A stretch of 64,000 nt of DNA from Humibacillus xanthopallidus (GTDB taxonomy: Bacteria > Actinomycetota > Actinomycetes > Actinomycetales > Dermatophilaceae): the NCBI RefSeq assembly GCF_006717145.1, contig NZ_VFQF01000003.1, forward strand, positions 558,001 through 622,000. Reading direction: 5' to 3'. Both the position numbers and the translations under genes were made by a program. Shown piece after piece: positions 58,848 to 64,000 of the stretch (positions are counted from its first letter, which is position 1; every line of letters starts with the position of its first letter). Below the pieces are notes generated by a model. That model saw nothing but the letters and a program-made list of their open reading frames with translations. It ran no database searches and was not told the origin of the DNA.

Positions 58848-59833
58848 TGGCACTCGAGAAGGTCACCCTCGGCAAGAGCATCACCAACGGCCTGCGCAAG
58901 GCGATGGAGGCCGACCCCAAGGTCGTGCTCATCGGTGAGGACATCGGCAAGCTCGGCGGCGTCTTCCGCATCACCGAGGGCCTGCAGAAGGACTTCGGCG
59001 AGGAGCGCGTCATCGACAGCCCGCTCGCCGAGTCGGGCATCGTCGGCACCGCGGTCGGCATGGCCCTGCGCGGCTACCGCCCGGTGTGCGAGATCCAGTT
59101 CGACGGCTTCGTCTACCCGGCGTTCGACCAGATCGTCAGCCAGGTCGCCAAGATGCGGGCTCGCTCGCTCGGGGCCCTCAAGATCCCCATGGTCATCCGC
59201 ATCCCCTTCGGCGGCGGCATCGGCAGCCCGGAGCACCACTCCGAGAGCCCCGAGGCGTACTTCGCCCACACCGCGGGCCTGCGCGTCGTCGCGTGCAGCA
59301 ACCCGGAGGACGCCCACTGGATGATCCGGCAGGCCGTCGCGTGCGACGACCCGGTGATCTTCTTCGAGCCGAAGCGGCGCTACCACGACCGCGCGGAGTA
59401 CGACACCGCCGCAGCGTCGGCACCGCGAGGGCTCTTCGAGGCCAACGTGATCCGTCAGGGCACCGACGTGACGCTCGTCGGCTACGGTCCGGTCGTCAAG
59501 ACGATGATCGAGTCCGCCGCAGCGGCCGAGGCCGAGGGCACGAGCATCGAGGTCATCGACCTGCGCTCGCTCTCGCCGCTGCCGATCGACACCATCGTGT
59601 CGTCGGTGCGCAAGACGGGTCGCCTCGTCGTCGTCCACGAGGCGAGCAGCTTCCTCGGCATGGCGTCGGAGATCTCCGCGCAGGTGACCGAGCAGTGCTT
59701 CTACGAGCTCGAGGCGCCGGTCATCCGCGTCGGTGGGGCCAACATCCCCTACCCGCCCAGCCGGATGGAGGAGGAGTTCCTCCCCGACCTCGACCGCATC
59801 CTCGACGGCGTCGACCGCGCGCTCGCGTACTGA
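58847..59833 (+). CDS. 2-oxoacid dehydrogenase E1 beta subunit (328 aa)
   Basis: Transketolase-like partner of E1 alpha, forming the a2b2 E1. Features: VLIGEDIGKLGGVFRITEGL, IDSPLAESGIVGTAVGMAL, EIQFDGFVYPAFDQIVSQVAK, EPKRRYHDR, and the C-terminal VHEASSFLGMASEI. ATG at 58847 in TGATG. Cytoplasmic. Typical length for the family (about 325). Confidence 0.96.
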   Translation: MALEKVTLGKSITNGLRKAMEADPKVVLIGEDIGKLGGVFRITEGLQKDFGEERVIDSPLAESGIVGTAVGMALRGYRPVCEIQFDGFVYPAFDQIVSQVAKMRARSLGALKIPMVIRIPFGGGIGSPEHHSESPEAYFAHTAGLRVVACSNPEDAHWMIRQAVACDDPVIFFEPKRRYHDRAEYDTAAASAPRGLFEANVIRQGTDVTLVGYGPVVKTMIESAAAAEAEGTSIEVIDLRSLSPLPIDTIVSSVRKTGRLVVVHEASSFLGMASEISAQVTEQCFYELEAPVIRVGGANIPYPPSRMEEEFLPDLDRILDGVDRALAY

Positions 59834-59848
59834 GAAGGGCTGCGACAC

Positions 59849-61282
59849 ATGGCAATCAAGACGTTCAACCTGCCCGACCCCGGTGAGGGCCTCGTCGAGG
59901 CCGAGATCGTGGAGTGGAAGGTCGCCCCCGGCGACACCGTCAAGGTCAACGACATGGTCCTCGAGATCGAGACCGCGAAGTCGCTCGTCGAGCTGCCCAT
60001 CCCGTGGGCGGGCACCGTCAAGGACCTCCTCGTCGAGGTCGGCCAGACCATCGACGTCGGCACGCCGATCATCTCGATCGACGACGGTCTCGGCGGCGAC
60101 GACGCCCCCGCGGCCGCACCGTCCATCCCCGGCGAGAAGGCCGCTCCCGCCGAGGGCGCCTCAGAGGCCATCCTCGTGGGCTACGGCGCCAAAGCCGGCG
60201 CCACCGCCCGCCGCGCTCGCAAGAACTCAGGCGCAGGTATGCCGTCCGGTCGGTCCGCGCCGCCCGTGTCCCCCGCGGCTGCCCCGGTGGCCGTCGTGAC
60301 GGCGCCGGTGCAGGCCGCGCCCGTCGTCGCTCCGGCTCCGGCGCAGGCGGCAGACGGTGCTCGCCCCAAGGCCAAGCCGCCGGTGCGCAAGCTTGCCAAG
60401 GACCTCGGCATCGACCTCGCCGCCGTCACGCCGACCGGCCCCGACGGTGTCATCACCCGCGACGACGTCAACGCGCACGTCTCGGGTTCGACTGCGCCAC
60501 AGGCGGACTCGGCAGTGGCTGCGGCACCGGGCGGCACGGCATACCGCGTGCCCTTCGGGTCGGGCGAGCGCGAGGAGCGCATCCCCATCAAGGGCGTGCG
60601 CAAGATGACGGCGCAGGCGATGGTCGGCTCGGCGTTCACCGCGCCGCACGTCACCGAGTGGATCACTCTCGACGTGACGAAGACGATGGAGCTCGTCGAG
60701 CGCCTCAAGGGCACCCGCGAGTTCAAGGACGTCAAGGTCACCCCGCTGCTCGTCCTCGCCAGGGCCCTCGTCCTCGCGATCCGTCGCAACCCGGGCATGA
60801 ACGCCACCTGGGACGAGGCGGCCCAGGAGATCGTGCAGAAGAACTACGTCAACCTCGGCATCGCCGCGGCGACGCCGCGTGGCCTCATCGTCCCGAACAT
60901 CAAGGACGCCCATGCGCTGACGATGCTCGAGCTCGCCCAGGCCATCGGGCAGCTGACGGCGACGGCCCGCGAGGGTCGCACGCAGCCGGCGGAGATGTCC
61001 GGCGGCACGATCACGATCACCAACGTCGGCGTCTTCGGCGTCGACAGCGGCACCCCGATCATCAACCCGGGTGAGTCTGCGATCGTGTGCTTCGGAGCGA
61101 TCCGCAAGCAGCCGTGGGTCGTCACCGCGGTCGACGGCTCCGACGAGATCGCGATCCGGCATGTGACGCAGCTCGCGGTCAGCTTCGACCACCGCCTCAT
61201 CGACGGTGAGCTCGGCAGCCGCTTCCTGTCCGACCTCGCGGCCATCCTCGAGGACCCGGCCCAGGCCCTCGTCTGGGGCTGA
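59849..61282 (+). CDS. Dihydrolipoamide acyltransferase E2 (477 aa)
   Basis: Core of the complex. Lipoyl domain at about 1-78, with the lipoylated Lys at 44 in EIETAKSLVEL. Ala/Pro-rich linkers flank a peripheral-subunit-binding domain (about 173-208: RKLAKDLGIDLAAVTPTG, GVITRDDV). The catalytic domain (about 245-477) contains the active-site His and Asp in VSFDHRLIDGE at about 445-452. ATG at 59849, 15 bp after the E1 beta stop. The E3 dihydrolipoamide dehydrogenase is not encoded nearby. Confidence 0.96.
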   Translation: MAIKTFNLPDPGEGLVEAEIVEWKVAPGDTVKVNDMVLEIETAKSLVELPIPWAGTVKDLLVEVGQTIDVGTPIISIDDGLGGDDAPAAAPSIPGEKAAPAEGASEAILVGYGAKAGATARRARKNSGAGMPSGRSAPPVSPAAAPVAVVTAPVQAAPVVAPAPAQAADGARPKAKPPVRKLAKDLGIDLAAVTPTGPDGVITRDDVNAHVSGSTAPQADSAVAAAPGGTAYRVPFGSGEREERIPIKGVRKMTAQAMVGSAFTAPHVTEWITLDVTKTMELVERLKGTREFKDVKVTPLLVLARALVLAIRRNPGMNATWDEAAQEIVQKNYVNLGIAAATPRGLIVPNIKDAHALTMLELAQAIGQLTATAREGRTQPAEMSGGTITITNVGVFGVDSGTPIINPGESAIVCFGAIRKQPWVVTAVDGSDEIAIRHVTQLAVSFDHRLIDGELGSRFLSDLAAILEDPAQALVWG

Positions 61283-61296
61283 CCGCCTCCAACCCC

Positions 61297-61500
61297 GTCG
61301 AGTGGCCAAAACCTGCCGCTCCTCCCACGTCGAGTGGCCACTCTTCGTCGCTCAGCACACGTCGAGTGGCCACTCTTCGTCGCTCAGCACACGTCGAGTG
61401 GCCACTCTTCGTCGCTCAGCACACGTCGAGTGGCCACTCTTCGTCGCTCAGCACACGTCGAGTGGCCACTCTTCGTCGCTGAGGGCGCGTCGAGTGGCCA
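61297..61500. repeat. 32-bp-period array, seven direct copies
   Basis: GTCGAGTGGCCA starts at 61297, 61329, 61361, 61393, 61425, 61457 and 61489, exactly 32 bp apart. Units 2-6 are almost identical (core plus CTCTTCGTCGCTCAGCACAC). Only the first and the last two differ. It fills the gap between the convergent E2 and SDR stop codons. The orientation is uniform, unlike the array at 34564. Confidence 0.95.
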
Positions 61501-61527
61501 CTCTTCGTCGCTCCGGGTTGGCGCGAA

Positions 61528-62349
61528 TCAGCCTGCCGAGGCTCGCCTCACGAGGGCATCCATCGCCCGGTCGGGCAGGAGCCGCCGGGCCGTCACGATC
61601 GCCCGGGCGCCGCGACCAGCCGGATAGCGGGCGGCGGGGTTGACGGTCTCCAGGGCCTTGAGCACCTTCTCGGCGACCGCTTCGGGGCCTGAGCTCATCC
61701 GCGGGGTGTCGACGCGCTCGAACATGACGGCCATGCGTCGCGCCAGATCCTCGTAGACGGTGCCCACCGACCGCTCGACCATGCCCTCGCGGGCGATGGT
61801 GTTCCACTCCGAGATGATCGGCCCCGGCTCGACGATGACGACGTCGATGCCGAACGGCGCCAGCTCGATGCGCAGGCTGTCGCTGAAGCCTTCGACCGCG
61901 AACTTCGTCGCGTGGTACCAGGCGCCGAGGGGCTCGTAGATCTTGCCGCCGATGCTTGAGATGTTGACGATCCGCCCGCGACGACGGGTGCGCATGTGCG
62001 GGATGACCAGCTGGGTCAGGCGCGCGAGACCGAAGACGTTGACCTCGAACTGCCGTCGGGCTTCGTCGATCGGCACGTGCTCGACGGGGCCGTAGGAGCC
62101 GTAGCCCGCGTTGTTGACGAGGGCGTCGATCTGGCCCTGCTCGGTGATGATGCGGTCGATGCCCGCGACCATGGACGCGTCGTCGGTGACGTCCATCGCG
62201 AAGGTCGTGACCCCGCGCGACTCAAGGGTGGACATGCGCTCGACACGGCGCGCAACGGCATACACCGTCCACCCGGTCGCCGCGAGGTGGATGGCGATGG
62301 ACTCGCCGATGCCGGATGACGCGCCGGTGACGAGGGCTACTTTGCTCAT
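61528..62349 (-). CDS. Short-chain dehydrogenase/reductase (273 aa)
   Basis: Classical SDR: NADP motif TGASSGIGES at about residues 8-17; NNAGYGSYG; catalytic Ser in VNISSIGGKIYE; Tyr and Lys in AWYHATKFAVEGF. The C-terminal extension ends RASAG. ATG at 62347-62349. Substrate unknown. The gene is bounded on both sides by 32-bp-period arrays. Confidence 0.93.
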   Translation of the reverse strand: MSKVALVTGASSGIGESIAIHLAATGWTVYAVARRVERMSTLESRGVTTFAMDVTDDASMVAGIDRIITEQGQIDALVNNAGYGSYGPVEHVPIDEARRQFEVNVFGLARLTQLVIPHMRTRRRGRIVNISSIGGKIYEPLGAWYHATKFAVEGFSDSLRIELAPFGIDVVIVEPGPIISEWNTIAREGMVERSVGTVYEDLARRMAVMFERVDTPRMSSGPEAVAEKVLKALETVNPAARYPAGRGARAIVTARRLLPDRAMDALVRRASAG

Positions 62350-62381
62350 CCCGCCACCGTATGCCGCGTCCCCCGGTCACC

Positions 62382-62580
62382 GTCGAGAGGCCACAGCTTG
62401 TCGCGTGGTGACGGTCGAGAGGCCAGTCCTCGTGACGAGAACTGGCCTCTCGACTGTGCGAAAGCGACCAAGGGTGGCCTCTCGACTGTGCGGAGGCGAC
62501 CAAGGGTGGCCTCTCGACGGGGGGAGGCGACCAAGGGTGGCCTCTCGACGGGGGGAGGCGACGAAAGGTGGCCTCTCGAC
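62382..62580. repeat. 32-bp-period array with two direct and five inverted cores
   Basis: Direct GTCGAGAGGCCA at 62382 and 62414; inverted TGGCCTCTCGAC at 62443, 62475, 62507, 62538 and 62569 (spacings 32, 32, 31, 31). Between them lies a short turn near 62430. Unit ends read GACCAAGGG or GACGAAAGG. Same architecture as 34564-34896 with GAGAGG in place of GAGTGG. It lies in the 244-bp gap between SDR and the DHA2-type transporter. Confidence 0.93.
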
Positions 62581-62593
62581 GGGGTGGGCGTTG

Positions 62594-64000
62594 TCAGCTG
62601 ACGGGGACCGGTGCCTCGGTGCGCTCGCTCGTGCGGGTGTTGCCGCCCCCGCGGCCGAGCGGCTCGACGGGCTCCTCGTCGGCGCTCTGCGACATCGTGT
62701 CGAGCAGCTCGCGGCCGGCCTCCTCGGGCGTGTGCACCGTGTCGCGCAGAGGCACCTCCTTGATGAAGAGGGCGGCGAGCAGGGCAAGGGCGAAGGGCAC
62801 GAGACCCCAGACGAAGACGGTGTGCAGCGAGTCGGCGAGACCCTGCTGGACGCCCGTCGCGATCTGCGGGGGCAGCTTTGCGAGGGCTGCCGGGTCGAGC
62901 ACCGAACCGGCGCTGACCTGCTGACCGGAGGCCTGCATCTGCTCGACTACCGACGCCGGCAGGTGCGAGGCGATGTTGCCTGCCAGACCACTCGTCATGA
63001 TCGTGCCGAAAACCGCTGTTCCGACAGTCGATCCGACGTTGCGGAAGAACTGGGTCGACGCCGTGGCGACGCCGAGGTCCTTGCGCTGCGAGGAGTTCTG
63101 GATGATGAGGGTGAAGACCTGCAGGGCCATGCCGAGCCCGATGCCGAAGACGATCATCGAGAGCGTCAGGTCGAGCTGGCTCGAGCCGTAGTGCAGCTGG
63201 GTGAGCAGCCAGAAGCCGACACCCATGATGAGGATGCCTGCGATCGTCTGCAGCTTGTAGCGGCCGGTCTTGGTGATGACGAGACCGGAGATGATCGACA
63301 GGCCGATCATGGCGACCGACATCGGCATGAGGATGAGGCCGGAGTTGGTGGCCGACGCGCCGAGCACGCCCTGGGCGTAGACCGGCAGGTAGATCATCGC
63401 GCCGAACATCATGACCGACACCATGAAGGCCGCGATGTTCGACAGGGTGAAGAGCGAGCTCTTGAAGAGGCGCAGCGGCAGGACGGGCTCGACGGCCCGG
63501 CGCTCGACGGCGATGAAGGCGATGAGCGCGACGATGCCGGCGGCATACATGCCGAGGATGGCGGGGGAGCCCCAGGCCAGGGTCGTGCCACCGAGCGAGG
63601 TGGGCACGAGCAGCAGGATGAGGGTCATCGAGAGCAGACCGATGCCGGCCCGGTCGATCACCGTCTCGCGCGGGGTGTGCTCGAGGTGGAGGAAGCGGCT
63701 GATGCCGAAGAAGGCGACGACCCCGACGGGCAGGGTGATGAAGAAGAGGTAGCGCCAGCCCCAGTTGTCGGTGACGAATCCGCCGACGAGCGGGCCGAGG
63801 ATCGAGGAGAGGCCGAAGACGCCTCCCATGAGGCCTTGGTACTTGCCGCGCTGACGCGGCGGGATGATGTCGCCGATGATCGTCTGCGACAGCGGCATCA
63901 GCGTGCCCATGCCGATGCCCTGGATGGCGCGGGCGGCGATGAGCCACCAGAAGTTCTGGGCGAAGCCGGCGAGGACCGAGCCGGCCATGAAGACGACGAG
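62594..64000 (-). CDS. DHA2-type MFS drug exporter (C-terminal 468 aa; start outside window)
   Basis: Fourteen-helix-type drug:H+ antiporter, cut at the right edge; its N-terminus continues past 64000. Visible: RAIQGIGMGTLMPLSQTIIGDIIPPRQRGKYQG, with the motif C-like GPLVGGFVTDNWGWRYLFFI and later helices. A cytoplasmic tail of ~60 polar residues follows the last helix. Members export dyes, antibiotics and biocides. The ATG at 63988 is internal to the frame and is not the start. Confidence 0.92.
   Translation of the reverse strand, partial: LVVFMAGSVLAGFAQNFWWLIAARAIQGIGMGTLMPLSQTIIGDIIPPRQRGKYQGLMGGVFGLSSILGPLVGGFVTDNWGWRYLFFITLPVGVVAFFGISRFLHLEHTPRETVIDRAGIGLLSMTLILLLVPTSLGGTTLAWGSPAILGMYAAGIVALIAFIAVERRAVEPVLPLRLFKSSLFTLSNIAAFMVSVMMFGAMIYLPVYAQGVLGASATNSGLILMPMSVAMIGLSIISGLVITKTGRYKLQTIAGILIMGVGFWLLTQLHYGSSQLDLTLSMIVFGIGLGMALQVFTLIIQNSSQRKDLGVATASTQFFRNVGSTVGTAVFGTIMTSGLAGNIASHLPASVVEQMQASGQQVSAGSVLDPAALAKLPPQIATGVQQGLADSLHTVFVWGLVPFALALLAALFIKEVPLRDTVHTPEEAGRELLDTMSQSADEEPVEPLGRGGGNTRTSERTEAPVPVS

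Noticed and set aside
61297-61500. CRISPR-like array
   Set aside because: Whole 32-bp units are nearly identical, so there are no distinct spacers.
1-64000. tRNA, rRNA, insertion sequence or integron
   Set aside because: No TTCGAATCC-type T-arms with CCA contexts, no transposase or integrase motifs, and no long terminal inverted repeats seen.

Overview
The window is high-GC Actinomycetota DNA: nearly all genes use GC-rich third positions, GTG and TTG starts are common, genes are tightly packed, and the markers (CsoR/CopZ/CopA, BlaI/M56, heteromeric 2-oxoacid dehydrogenase, actinobacterial PfkA and PurB) fit that phylum. The gene content looks chromosomal and is consistent with Micrococcales, most like Intrasporangiaceae (inference, not a search). 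I see no rRNA, tRNA, CRISPR array, insertion sequence or prophage. Both ends are cut inside genes.

Layout. 1-9.8 kb: a truncated membrane protein, an F420-type NAD(P) reductase, a response regulator/histidine kinase pair, a DedA-like protein, a cysteine hydrolase, a TrmH/SpoU RNA methyltransferase, a VOC protein, then a CsoR-regulated copper efflux operon (csoR-copZ-copA) with a visible operator. 9.8-17.4 kb: purB, two double-VOC proteins, a low-molecular-weight phosphatase, an EntS-like exporter, a cold-shock protein and galE. 17.5-25.8 kb: a continuous minus-strand run cydA-cydB-cydD-(micro-ORF)-cydC-blaI-M56, facing a divergent GntR-type regulator. 26-32.6 kb: a secreted metal-hydrolase with a discoidin-like domain, paaK, and a polar amino acid ABC transporter. 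33-40.4 kb: a DEAD-box helicase and phenylacetate-type genes (hotdog thioesterase, 3-hydroxyacyl-CoA dehydrogenase, paaN, MFS). 40.6-50 kb: sbcDC, a RibD-like reductase, TetR, a mechanosensitive-type channel, a secreted protein, a YvlD-like membrane protein and pfkA. 50.2-57.4 kb: a HisC-type aminotransferase, a pair of paralogous membrane proteins, an unusual kinase/HopA1-like/small-protein operon and a divergent AAA ATPase. 57.7-64 kb: 2-oxoacid dehydrogenase E1alpha-E1beta-E2, an SDR and a truncated DHA2-type exporter.

Three things are not explained by ordinary gene content. (1) Intergenic arrays in which a 12-bp core (GTCGA-R-W-GGCCA) recurs on a 32-bp period. Seven tandem copies lie at 61297-61500. 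Six direct plus five inverted copies lie at 34564-34896, and another inverting array is at 62382-62580; a related duplicated element is at 40420-40648. (2) A 56-bp palindromic element repeated five times across the cydD/cydC junction, where it is read in frame and adds residues to both proteins and to a 105-codon micro-ORF between them; two more copies lie at 35349-35459. (3) A three-gene operon at 52925-55794 coding for a 123-aa protein, a HopA1-like protein and a Ser/Thr-kinase-like protein with an extra N-terminal domain. This recalls the kinase plus HopA1-type lyase pairing of class V lanthipeptide synthetases, but the small gene has no cysteine. In addition, the 7-mer GTATGCC/GGCATAC occurs about 50 times by hand count, roughly eight times what composition would predict, and it caps several terminator hairpins.
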